Positions 33,903 through 41,684 of a stretch of DNA of 64,000 bases are shown piece after piece. Every line of letters starts with the position of its first letter. The stretch's first letter is position 1. The position numbers and the translations under genes are program-made. Below the pieces are notes generated by a model. It saw only the letters and a list, made by a program, of their open reading frames with translations. It made no database searches and was not told the DNA's origin. The stretch is from NCBI GenBank assembly GCA_018713515.1, contig DVOO01000009.1, forward strand, positions 1 through 64,000, read 5' to 3'. The stretch is from Candidatus Scatomonas pullistercoris (GTDB taxonomy: Bacteria > Bacillota > Clostridia > Lachnospirales > Lachnospiraceae).

Positions 33903-34787
33903 ATGAATCTGGATTATCTGAGATATTTCGTAAAGCTGGCGGAGGTCAGACATTACACGAAAGCGGCCGAACAGCTCTGCATTTCCCAGCCAAGCTTAAG
34001 CCACGCGATCCGGCAGATGGAAGAGGAACTGGGCGTGCCGCTGTTTGAAAAGACAGGCAGGAATACAGCGCTGACACAGTTCGGAGAAAAATTTCTGGAC
34101 TGTGCCAGGCGTACGCTCCTTACGCTGGATGGAGGGGTGGAGGCCCTGCGCAGGAGCGCCCGGGGAGAAGGTCTGATCCGTCTGGGATTTCTGCGGGTAC
34201 TGGGCATCCATTATATTCCGCAGATGGCGGCAGAATTTTTATCTGCCAATCCGGATAAAAATATCCGTTTTTCCTTCCACAGCGGACGAACCAGCGAGCT
34301 TCTGGACGGACTGGAGAGCCAGAAGTTCGATCTGATTTTCTGTTCCCGGCCGTTTGGGAGGCCGCATCTGTCTGCATTTCCGGTGCGGCAGCAGGATCTG
34401 GTGCTGATCGTTCCCAGAGATCATCCTCTGGCGGACCGGCGCAGGATCGGCCTGGAAGAAACCGTTTCTTACCCGATGGTCTGCTTTTCGGAGGGATCCG
34501 GTCTCCGGAAGGTGATTGACGGGCTTTTTGAACAGATCGGTGCGGCGCCGCCCGTGGCCTGTGAGACAGAAGAAGACCAGGTTATAGCCGGACTGGTGGC
34601 CCGGGGATTCGGCATCGCGGTTGTCCCCTATATGGATCTGCTTCTGAAGCTGGATCTGTCTATTCTTGAGATACAGTCCCCGGCATACCGGTGGGATTTT
34701 TTTATGGTCAGGGACAGCCGGGCCTATCTGACGCCGGCGGCACAGAATTTTCAGCGGTTTATTTTGGACAGAACGCCCGGAGTATAA
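33903..34787 (+). CDS. LysR-family transcriptional regulator
   Basis: A 294-residue LysR-type regulator. The N-terminal winged helix is MNLDYLRYFVKLAEVRHYTKAAEQLCISQPSLSHAIRQMEEELGVPLFEKTGR. The effector domain starts with GLIRLGFLRVLGIHYIPQMAAEFLS, as in the CynR/YtlI group. The ATG follows AGGAGGGGGAAATCCT; the earlier ORF start lacks a ribosome site. Divergent from the YczE-like membrane protein, its expected target. Confidence 0.93.
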   Translation: MNLDYLRYFVKLAEVRHYTKAAEQLCISQPSLSHAIRQMEEELGVPLFEKTGRNTALTQFGEKFLDCARRTLLTLDGGVEALRRSARGEGLIRLGFLRVLGIHYIPQMAAEFLSANPDKNIRFSFHSGRTSELLDGLESQKFDLIFCSRPFGRPHLSAFPVRQQDLVLIVPRDHPLADRRRIGLEETVSYPMVCFSEGSGLRKVIDGLFEQIGAAPPVACETEEDQVIAGLVARGFGIAVVPYMDLLLKLDLSILEIQSPAYRWDFFMVRDSRAYLTPAAQNFQRFILDRTPGV

Positions 34788-34858
34788 CAGATGTGAATGA
34801 AAGTATAGAGAAAATATATATAGAAAGGAAGCCCGATGCAGACGGGAGGGAGGATACT

Positions 34859-35539
34859 ATGCGAAAAGCAGTGTTTATGGATTATAATGGGACGATTATC
34901 CGGGAGGGCGGAAAGGAGATGGAAGAGATCCTGGCGAGAATCTGCCGGGGCAGCGACCTGCATACGCCTGAGGAGGCGGTAAATTACTGGTACCGGAATC
35001 TCGGGATAATGGAACAGAAATACTATGGAGAAAATTTTATCTCAGAGGAGGAGATCGTGACTGCCTTGCTCCGGCAGTGCAGGGAGGAGATTCATCTGCA
35101 GGACAATCCGGAGGAATTTAAGGAGCTGTTCCGGGGATACTGGGCCAATGCCCCGGTATTTGAAGACGCGGAAATATTTATAAAATCCTGTCCGCTTCCG
35201 GTCTATGTGCTCACCAATAACAGCGTGCTCTATGTGAAACGCTGCCTGGACCGCTGCCATCTGAAGCCTGCGGGCATCATTACCGCCGACATGGCCAGAG
35301 CCTATAAGCCTCACAGAGAGGTGTTTCTGAAGGCTCTGGAGATCAGCGGATGCCGCCCGGAGGAAGTGATCCATGTGGGGGATTCTCTGGAATCGGATGT
35401 GAAAGGTGCCAGATCCGCCGGCATCACGCCCGTTCTGGTGGACAGAAGAGGAAAGCATGAAGGGGCGGACTGCCTGTCCGTAAAGACATTAACGGAGCTC
35501 CTGGCACCTTCCGGGGAACTTATACTTCCAGTACGCTAG
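34859..35539 (+). CDS. HAD-superfamily hydrolase with altered motif I
   Basis: A 226-residue HAD protein. Motif I is FMDYNGT: the nucleophile D8 is kept, but the second aspartate expected two residues later is asparagine. Motif II is VLTNN, motif III lysine lies in AYKPHREVF and motif IV is VGDSLESDVKGA. The cap is of the C1 type between motifs I and II. Loss of the general acid aspartate is unusual for a phosphatase, so activity is doubtful or different. The ATG follows GGGAGGGAGGATACT. Its end overlaps the convergent aldo-keto reductase by 20 bases. Confidence 0.85.
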   Translation: MRKAVFMDYNGTIIREGGKEMEEILARICRGSDLHTPEEAVNYWYRNLGIMEQKYYGENFISEEEIVTALLRQCREEIHLQDNPEEFKELFRGYWANAPVFEDAEIFIKSCPLPVYVLTNNSVLYVKRCLDRCHLKPAGIITADMARAYKPHREVFLKALEISGCRPEEVIHVGDSLESDVKGARSAGITPVLVDRRGKHEGADCLSVKTLTELLAPSGELILPVR

Positions 35540-36635
35540 CCGCGTCCTCCAGATACTTCCGGATCGTCAGATGCTGCGGACAGCGCTCCTCGCACCTGCC
35601 GCATTGGATGCAGTCAGAGGGCCTGCCGTTTTTCTCAGTCAGCTGTTTAAAACGGCGGCGGACATTCCGCATCTGAGAGGGTCCGAACCGCTTCAGATCG
35701 TTGTAGAAGCCGAAATACTCCGGTATCGCGATATGCTGCGGACATCCCTCTGTGCAGTAGCGGCAGGCCGTGCAGGGAATGGCGATGGATGTCTGGATAA
35801 TCTCCCTTACCTGAGCCAGAATGGCTGTCTCCTCCGGCGTAACAGGCTGGAAATCCTTCATATAGCTTAAATTATCCTCCATCTGCCCTTCCTCGCTCAT
35901 GCCGGAGAGAACCACCATAACATTCTCCTGGCTGGCGGCAAAGCGGATGGCCCAGGAAGCGGCGGACTGCTCCGGATGAAAACGGCGCAGAAGCTTCTCT
36001 GCTTCCTCAGGGACGGAAGCCAGACATCCGCCTTTTACAGGTTCCATAACGATTACAGGCTTTCCGTGTCTGGCGGCTGTCTCGCAGCAGAGCCGGGACT
36101 GGACATGGGCATCCTCCCAGTCCAGATAATTCAGCTGCAGCTGTACATACTCCAGATAGGGATAGCGGCTCAGAATTTCCTCCAGCATGGCGGCGTCGCC
36201 GTGGAAGGAGAAGCCGATGTGTTTTACTTTTCCCTCCTCCTTCAGCTTCCGGACAAAGTCAAAGGCGTGCAGCGCTTCCGCTTTCGGATAAGAGTTTTTT
36301 TCCAGGCCGTGGAGCCAGTAGTAGTCTATATAATCCACGCCCAGGCGTTCCAGCTGTCCGGCAAAGAAACCGGGAAAATCCTCCTCCGAATCCACCATGA
36401 ACATGGTCAGCTTATCTGTGATCGTATAGGCCTCCCGGGGATACCGCCTGGCCACGGCTTCCCGGAAAGCCGTTTCACTGTGGCCATCGTGGTAGCAGGC
36501 GGCCGTATCGAAGTATGTAAAACCTGCGGCCAGAAAAGCATCGGCCATCTTCTTCACAGTTTCAATATCAATACTGCTCTCATCTTCCGGGTTCAGCAGC
36601 GGCAGGCGCATGAGCCCAAATCCCAGTTTTTTCAT
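35520..36635 (-). CDS. Aldo-keto reductase with C-terminal 4Fe-4S domain
   Basis: A 371-residue protein. Residues 1-270 form the AKR barrel with the tetrad visible as D and Y in YFDTAACYHDGH, K in ITDKLTMF and H in DYYWLHGLEKN. Residues 280-371 carry two cysteine clusters, CTACRYCTEGCPQHIAIP and CIQCGRCEERCPQHL, of the dicluster ferredoxin type. Such fusions are common in anaerobic Firmicutes and probably take electrons from ferredoxin-like donors. Its ATG follows GAAGGGAGTGTACGCAT. The neighbouring AraC regulator is broken. Confidence 0.9.
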   Translation of the reverse strand: MKKLGFGLMRLPLLNPEDESSIDIETVKKMADAFLAAGFTYFDTAACYHDGHSETAFREAVARRYPREAYTITDKLTMFMVDSEEDFPGFFAGQLERLGVDYIDYYWLHGLEKNSYPKAEALHAFDFVRKLKEEGKVKHIGFSFHGDAAMLEEILSRYPYLEYVQLQLNYLDWEDAHVQSRLCCETAARHGKPVIVMEPVKGGCLASVPEEAEKLLRRFHPEQSAASWAIRFAASQENVMVVLSGMSEEGQMEDNLSYMKDFQPVTPEETAILAQVREIIQTSIAIPCTACRYCTEGCPQHIAIPEYFGFYNDLKRFGPSQMRNVRRRFKQLTEKNGRPSDCIQCGRCEERCPQHLTIRKYLEDAASVLEV

Positions 36636-36716
36636 ATGCGTACACTCCCTTCAAAATAGATTCTTATTTTATTATAATCCCTGGAAATGAAAATGGAAAG
36701 CAGAAACTTATGCTGT

Positions 36717-37378
36717 TTATACGCGGACAGAGGGTTCTTTGGTTCTGCGGCTTCTCCGGTAATCCCCGGGGGTACAGTGGAAATATTTCCGAAACAGTTC
36801 GGAATAATAACTGGGGCTGCCAATCCCGATGCTGTTCCGGGCTCTGCCGGCGCCGTGTGGCGGTAGAGCAGCCCCCACAGGCGGAGCAGCTGCTGCTGGA
36901 TTTCCAGAAAGTGATTTTTTTCCCTGCTTTCCCGGAAAATATCCCGCAGGCAGTCCAGCATGCCCTGCTGCCAGTCTGTTTCCGGTGACAGGAGGAGCCA
37001 GGGGAAATCTTCGTTTTTCAGGATCGGTGCAATGTAGGTCCTCTCAAAGTATTCATTTGCAGACAGCAACAGGGGGCTTACGATGATGCAGATAAATTCA
37101 CAGTCAGAGCCGTCCGCGGAAAAGCCATGGTGAAACTGGCAGCTGTTTACCAGAATGCCGGAACCCTCCGTCAGATGGATCCGCCGTCCGTTGACGTTGT
37201 AGACCATGTGTCCGGACAGGATCAGAATAAACTCGGGGTCCTCGTGCCAGTGAGCAGTGCCGGAATAGTTGGGATACTGAGAGAGGTGATCTCTGCGGAT
37301 ATAAACAGGATAATCGCTGAAATTGTAATGGATTTTTTCCGGGGCGGCAGGGGCTGCGGTCCTGGGAGGTCTGTGCAT
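36717..37378 (-). pseudogene. AraC-family regulator, frameshifted and internally deleted
   Basis: The first 170 residues form an AraC-type cupin sensor (YPNYSGTAHWHEDPEFILILSGHMVYNVNG). The HTH region should span about 100 residues, but after RLWGLLYRHTAPAEPG the frame reads nonsense. In the next frame the last HTH helix is intact: SIGIGSPSYYSELFRKYFHC, then TPGDYRRSRRTKEPSVRV and a stop. So the first HTH is missing and a frameshift separates the rest. It would have regulated the adjacent aldo-keto reductase. Confidence 0.85.
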
Positions 37379-37504
37379 GGCGGCAGGAATCCTTTCTTGT
37401 AATTGATATGGAGAATTGTTATATAAATATAAGATATTACGATAGAAAAAGCAAGAAGAATGGAATATAATAACAGAATCTACAGCAGAACCATGGAGGA
37501 TATC

Positions 37505-38146
37505 ATGATGAAAATGACAGAAAGAAGAGACGCCGGACTGGCGTATATTTCAGACGGAGATGTGCTGGAGGAGCAGGCCGTATGTCGGAAAATACTGCAG
37601 AAGCTGAACTTTATGGACCGCTCCGATTTTGACGGAATTGCGGAGGTTGTCAGGGAGCTCCTGGGCAAATCCGAGGGGGCCTGGATCAACCCGCCTTTTT
37701 ACTGTGATTACGGCAAACACATAGAAGTGGGAAAGAATTTTTTCGCAAATTATAACTGCACAATCCTGGATGTGGCCAGAGTAAAAATCGGTGATAACTG
37801 TCAGATGGCGCCCAATGTGGCCATCTACACGGCAGGACATCCGGTATATCCAACCACCAGAAATTCCATGTACGAGTACGGAAAAGAGGTCACCATCGGC
37901 GATAATGTCTGGATCGGCGGCAATACGGTGATCTGTCCCGGCGTTCATGTGGGCAGTCATGTGGTGATCGGCGCCGGCAGTGTGGTGACCAGGGATATTC
38001 CGGACTGGAGCTTTGCCGCGGGAAATCCCTGCCGCGTGATCCGGAAGATCACAGAAGCGGATAAAAGAAAGCTGTTCCGCCAGGAAGAGATAGACGAAGA
38101 GGCCTGGGCGGATATTGAAGAAAAAATGAAAGGCCGGTGGCTGTAA
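37505..38146 (+). CDS. Maltose/galactoside-type O-acetyltransferase (LacA/Maa)
   Basis: A protein of about 213 residues with an N-terminal helical part and a left-handed beta-helix: INPPFYCDYGKHIEVGKNFFANYNCTILDVARVKIGD, the catalytic histidine in YTAGHPVYP, and VTIGDNVWIGGNTVICPGVHVGSHVVIGAGSVVTRDIP. It acetylates a sugar with acetyl-CoA; the sugar is unknown. I choose the ATG 5 bases after GGAGG (in ATGGAGGATATC) rather than the earlier ones. A strong terminator follows. Confidence 0.9.
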   Translation: MMKMTERRDAGLAYISDGDVLEEQAVCRKILQKLNFMDRSDFDGIAEVVRELLGKSEGAWINPPFYCDYGKHIEVGKNFFANYNCTILDVARVKIGDNCQMAPNVAIYTAGHPVYPTTRNSMYEYGKEVTIGDNVWIGGNTVICPGVHVGSHVVIGAGSVVTRDIPDWSFAAGNPCRVIRKITEADKRKLFRQEEIDEEAWADIEEKMKGRWL

Positions 38147-38167
38147 TTTCTGATCCGTCCAGCATTT

Positions 38168-38211
38168 CAGGGGCGGGCGTGACTCATGTGGGTCGCGCCC
38201 GCCCCTGTTTT
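38168..38211. terminator. Terminator between convergent acetyltransferase and XRE genes
   Basis: A perfect 12-bp GC-rich stem (CAGGGGCGGGCG with its complement), a 16-base loop and TTTT in the plus direction. The XRE gene ends inside it, so the last codons of that gene are part of the hairpin. Confidence 0.8.
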
Positions 38212-38543
38212 GGCTCATCTGTTTCTTCTCTGTGATTTATACGGACAAATACTTTACATTGTTCTATACAGATTATCTGTTGTTCTTCCGTCAGAGAACG
38301 GAAAATTCGTATCAGTTCATTTTCATTTCGGGAAGGCCCGTTTCCTGTATGATTATCTAGGAGATAATCGATAGAAACATGAAAATACTGGGCCAGCAAT
38401 TTCAAAGTAGAGAAATCAGGTTCCCGTGTATTCTGAACATAGCTCCCAATAGTAGAAGGGGCAATATTTAACTGCTTGGCCAATTCTTTTTGAGTCATAT
38501 TTCGTTCTTCAATTAAAGTGCGCAGATGTTCACCAAAACTCAT
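38184..38543 (-). CDS. XRE-family transcriptional regulator
   Basis: A 119-residue protein with an N-terminal XRE domain (FGEHLRTLIEERNMTQKELAKQLNIAPSTIGSYVQNTREPDFSTLKLLAQYF) and a short C-terminal helix. MSFGEHL is taken as start because it follows GAAGGGAGGTATAAAC. It is divergent from the zinc-ribbon gene cluster, with 122 bases between the starts, and is a likely repressor of it. The shared region carries ACGC-TAATT-GCGT (38597-38609), a possible operator. Confidence 0.88.
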   Translation of the reverse strand: MSFGEHLRTLIEERNMTQKELAKQLNIAPSTIGSYVQNTREPDFSTLKLLAQYFHVSIDYLLDNHTGNGPSRNENELIRIFRSLTEEQQIICIEQCKVFVRINHREETDEPKQGRARPT

Positions 38544-38596
38544 GTTTATACCTCCCTTCACATACTAAATGATATGCGGAGTAAAATCTGGTATAT

Positions 38597-38637
38597 ACGC
38601 TAATTGCGTTGACAAAACACGATACGAGTTTTATAAT
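38597..38637 (+). promoter_or_regulatory. Perfect consensus promoter with possible operator
   Basis: TTGACA (38609-38614), exactly 17 bases, TATAAT (38632-38637): a full sigma-A consensus in both boxes and spacing. The small dyad ACGC-N5-GCGT ends at the -35 box. A promoter this strong normally needs a repressor, for which the divergent XRE protein is the natural candidate. Confidence 0.8.
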
Positions 38638-38665
38638 TTATATATTAACAAAAGGAGGAACCGGT

Positions 38666-39502
38666 ATGGCTAGCCAAAGGACTTTTGCACTTGTAAATGG
38701 CATGACAGTTGAAAAAATAGGGGAGCATCTGGTGGACTGGTTTCAGATGAATAAGAATATGGTGGCGGAAGGCGGCAGAGCCCAGGGAGGTGGCTATTTT
38801 GTTCAGGCGAAGGATCAAGAAGATGGGTGGAAAAAGATTTCAGGATTGACGAAGGCTATCCATGTGCAATTGATAAAGGCTGACAACAATGTGATTGTCA
38901 GCTGTGATTTTGGAAAATGGTCCGATAAGGTCGGAGCGGGTGCGCTGGGATTTTTTGTTTTTGCCCCTCTTGCTGCAACGGCCGCCTATGGCGCAGTAAA
39001 ACAGTCCCGATTGCCCGAGGAAATATTTGCAGAAATCGAAAAGTTCATCGTGTATGGTGGAAATTCTGTTGTTGTGTCTATGGGCGGAAGGTTGAAGGAG
39101 AATGAAATTGACTGTCCTGTATGTAAAGCTAAAAACCCAAAAGGACAGAAGTTCTGTAAAGAATGCGGAGCAAAACTGGGAAAGACGTGTCCCAACTGCG
39201 GTGCTGAGATTGACAATTCTGTGAAATTTTGTCCAGAATGTGGCGGCGCTGTCGAGGTGGTTCATACATGCGTTCGATGTGGGCGGCCGCTTTCAGAAGG
39301 AGAAAAATTTTGTCATTTTTGCGGAGCAAAACAGGAAAACTTGTGTCCGCAGTGTGGGGCTGTAGTCGAAAAGGGTATTGCTTTCTGTCCGGCCTGTGGA
39401 GCCAAAATGTCCGGGAAAAAACTGTGTAAAAACTGTAAAGCGGAAGTGCAGCCGGGTGAAAAGTTTTGTAAAGCGTGCGGAACCAAAGTAGATGAAGAAT
39501 AA
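38666..39502 (+). CDS. Protein with five tandem zinc ribbons
   Basis: A 278-residue protein. The N-terminal 150 residues hold an unassigned alpha/beta domain (SQRTFALVNGMTVEKIGEHLVDWFQ...) and a hydrophobic, glycine/alanine-rich segment (VGAGALGFFVFAPLAATAAYGAV). The C-terminal half is five zinc ribbons in a row, each C-x2-C...C-x2-C (CPVCKAKNPKGQKFCKECG, CPNCGAEIDNSVKFCPECG, CVRCGRPLSEGEKFCHFCG, CPQCGAVVEKGIAFCPACG, CKNCKAEVQPGEKFCKACG). Such ribbons bind protein or nucleic acid. The start ATG follows AAAAGGAGG. The function is unknown. Confidence 0.8.
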   Translation: MASQRTFALVNGMTVEKIGEHLVDWFQMNKNMVAEGGRAQGGGYFVQAKDQEDGWKKISGLTKAIHVQLIKADNNVIVSCDFGKWSDKVGAGALGFFVFAPLAATAAYGAVKQSRLPEEIFAEIEKFIVYGGNSVVVSMGGRLKENEIDCPVCKAKNPKGQKFCKECGAKLGKTCPNCGAEIDNSVKFCPECGGAVEVVHTCVRCGRPLSEGEKFCHFCGAKQENLCPQCGAVVEKGIAFCPACGAKMSGKKLCKNCKAEVQPGEKFCKACGTKVDEE

Positions 39503-39533
39503 GGGCTATAGGATTAGCCCTGTAGAGGTGAAA

Positions 39534-40091
39534 ATGAGTAAAATATGTATTAATTGTGGCGGAATTTTGGATGATGGATTGCATTTTTGTCCAGGATGCG
39601 GACGGAAAATAGAAATAATACGGGAAGACAGAAGGATGCAATGTAAAAACTGCGGATGTAAATTATCTCCTTTTTTTAATTTCTGCCCCAAATGTGGGAC
39701 CCCATTTGGAAGTGCAGCGCTTGTACTGAGTCAGGGAAAGGCATTTAAGGATTATACAGATTTTAATCTGATTAGAGATGCAGCGGCCGAACTTATCGGA
39801 AAGAGTAATGGCCATTCAGTCAGCATAAAATCTTGTAGAATAATAGGAAAATCGTATACGGAGGACAACTGCGGGGCAGGCCAGTGGATTTATTATATGG
39901 TAGCAGAAATCTCTGATTCTGAAGCTGAAAACCGGAGGTATGGAATCCTGCTTTGGAATCCGAAAAGAATGGGAAAGAATATAAGTTATCATTATCTGTC
40001 ATCGGCAATAGAATGCGGGGATATGAATACGGATGAAATAAAGGAGCTGTTATGGGATTTCGTAGAAAATAATTGCGGATGCATATGCTAA
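39534..40091 (+). CDS. Zinc-ribbon protein with unassigned C-terminal domain
   Basis: A 185-residue protein with two N-terminal zinc ribbons (CINCGGILDDGLHFCPGCG and CKNCGCKLSPFFNFCPKCG), followed by a 120-residue soluble domain (GKAFKDYTDFNLIRDAAAELIGKSNG..., ending ENNCGCIC) that I do not recognise. There is no membrane segment. It begins at the ATG after GTAGAGGTGAAA, 31 bases after the previous stop, and is followed 30 bases later by a membrane zinc-ribbon protein, so the three probably form one operon. Confidence 0.75.
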   Translation: MSKICINCGGILDDGLHFCPGCGRKIEIIREDRRMQCKNCGCKLSPFFNFCPKCGTPFGSAALVLSQGKAFKDYTDFNLIRDAAAELIGKSNGHSVSIKSCRIIGKSYTEDNCGAGQWIYYMVAEISDSEAENRRYGILLWNPKRMGKNISYHYLSSAIECGDMNTDEIKELLWDFVENNCGCIC

Positions 40092-40121
40092 AAGACAGAG
40101 GTTATTTGAGGAGAACCAGAT

Positions 40122-40739
40122 ATGTTTTGCGGAAGCTGTGGAAGAAAGATAAAGGAGCAGGCGAAATTCTGCCCTTATTGCGGGCAGCCTGTTCGGACAG
40201 AAACAGAACAAAATGCAACCCCCTTTTATAAAAAAGATTTTGGAAGAGGCAAATTTGATTTTAAAGCAAGTTCGCGTTCTCTTTGGGAAGATTTGTTTCC
40301 AAGCGGAAATCCGTCCATGAACTGGTACCAGTTTCTGATATGGGGATATTTGTTTTTTGTGGCATTTTTCGAGTTTATCACAGGCATTCGATATTTAATA
40401 AGCGTTTTGCGTATGTTTATGAATCGTTTTTTCTATGGAGGCATAATAACCGTCTATTTTATTTACATACTCTATTCATTTGGCGTGGCCGTATCGGCAA
40501 TTTATGTGCGGCAGCGGTTAATTCATTACAGGACGGATGCGCCAAAAGCCTTTTTAGTATGGTCAGGCGTATTTACGGTTGGAAATATTTTAATAATCGT
40601 TATTTCAGCGGCATTGAATGTATATGGGATGACAAAGACGCAGGCTGAAACGCTTCTCATGTGGATTGTCGGCGGATGCCTGATGGTTTTATTAAATTAT
40701 CTATATTTCAAGAAACGAAAATTTATGTTTGTTCATTAA
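40122..40739 (+). CDS. Membrane protein with N-terminal zinc ribbon
   Basis: A 205-residue protein with a zinc ribbon at its extreme N-terminus (MFCGSCGRKIKEQAKFCPYCG), a polar linker, and four membrane segments (FLIWGYLFFVAFFEFITGI, IITVYFIYILYSFGVAVSAIYV, AFLVWSGVFTVGNILIIVISAAL and LLMWIVGGCLMVLLNYLYF). The ribbon would face the cytoplasm. Proteins of this shape are common in Firmicutes and uncharacterised. It ends the zinc-ribbon gene cluster before a long hairpin. Confidence 0.8.
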   Translation: MFCGSCGRKIKEQAKFCPYCGQPVRTETEQNATPFYKKDFGRGKFDFKASSRSLWEDLFPSGNPSMNWYQFLIWGYLFFVAFFEFITGIRYLISVLRMFMNRFFYGGIITVYFIYILYSFGVAVSAIYVRQRLIHYRTDAPKAFLVWSGVFTVGNILIIVISAALNVYGMTKTQAETLLMWIVGGCLMVLLNYLYFKKRKFMFVH

Positions 40740-40811
40740 ATTTGTCAGATGGCATTTGCGTGCGGTCCGGCTATTCAGAAAAAAATAAAGGATTTATTAA
40801 GGAAATCCGTG

Positions 40812-40856
40812 CAGAAAGAACAGCGTATACCTGAAGGGTATGCGCTGTTCTTTCTG
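40812..40856 (+). terminator. Long hairpin terminator after the zinc-ribbon cluster
   Basis: A 19-bp stem (CAGAAAGAACAGCGTATAC against its complement, one G-T pair) with a 7-base loop. Its 3' arm contains TTCTTT but no long T-run follows. An ORF reading through it is not called. Confidence 0.6.
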
Positions 40857-41004
40857 GGAACGGGTACATTTTTCCTCCTTGAAAATGCTGCCTTCGGGCT
40901 GTATCATATAGGAAAATCAGGTTTTTCAAAAGATTTCACAGAGCCGTCATAATCAACTGCTATGATAAGAATAAATGTGAACAGTACGTGCAGGGAGGTG
41001 CGTT

Positions 41005-41682
41005 ATGGATAAATTAAAGATTCTGGTGGTGGACGATGAAAGCCGTATGAGAAAGCTGGTGCGGGACTTTCTGGTAAAAAGCGGTTTTGATGTGGTGGAG
41101 GCCGGAGACGGAGAAGCAGCTCTGGACCTTTTTTATGAGGATAAGGAAATTGCCCTGATTATTCTGGATGTTATGATGCCGAAGATGGACGGCTGGGAGG
41201 TATGCCGGGAGATCCGTCAGCATTCAAAGGTGCCGATTATCATGCTGACAGCCAAGGGTGAAGAGCGGGATGAGCTTCTGGGCTTTGAGCTGGGAGTCGA
41301 TGAATATATTTCCAAGCCCTTCAGCCCCAAGATTCTGGTGGCCCGGGTGGAGGCGATTCTGCGGAGAACCAGCCAGATGAATCCGGGAGGCACCCTGGAG
41401 GCTGGAGGAATTGTGATCGATAAAGCCGCCCACATGGCCACCATCGATGGCCAGGCCATGGAATTAAGCTACAAGGAGTTCGAATTGCTGGCTTATTTCC
41501 TGGAAAATCAGGGGATCGCCCTTTCCCGGGAGAAGATTCTGAACAATGTATGGAATTACGATTATTTTGGGGATGCCAGAACCATAGATACCCACGTGAA
41601 GAAACTGAGAAGCAAAATGGGTGAAAAGGGCAGATATATCAAGACCATCTGGGGCATGGGATACAAGTTTGAGGTGGACTGA
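41005..41682 (+). CDS. OmpR-type response regulator
   Basis: A 225-residue two-component regulator. The receiver domain (1-120) has the acidic pair D10/D11, the phosphoacceptor D55 in LIILDVMMPK and K104 in EYISKPFSP. The C-terminal winged helix contains ELSYKEFELLAYFLENQG and the recognition helix TIDTHVKKLRSKMGEKGRYIKTIWGMGYKF. GCAGGGAGGTGCGTT precedes the ATG. The cognate kinase starts 2 bases after the stop. Confidence 0.95.
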   Translation: MDKLKILVVDDESRMRKLVRDFLVKSGFDVVEAGDGEAALDLFYEDKEIALIILDVMMPKMDGWEVCREIRQHSKVPIIMLTAKGEERDELLGFELGVDEYISKPFSPKILVARVEAILRRTSQMNPGGTLEAGGIVIDKAAHMATIDGQAMELSYKEFELLAYFLENQGIALSREKILNNVWNYDYFGDARTIDTHVKKLRSKMGEKGRYIKTIWGMGYKFEVD

Positions 41683-41684
41683 CC

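Noticed and set aside
40749-40952. 67-residue ORF after the zinc-ribbon cluster
   Set aside because: No ribosome site, and it reads through the 19-bp terminator hairpin; no recognisable domain.
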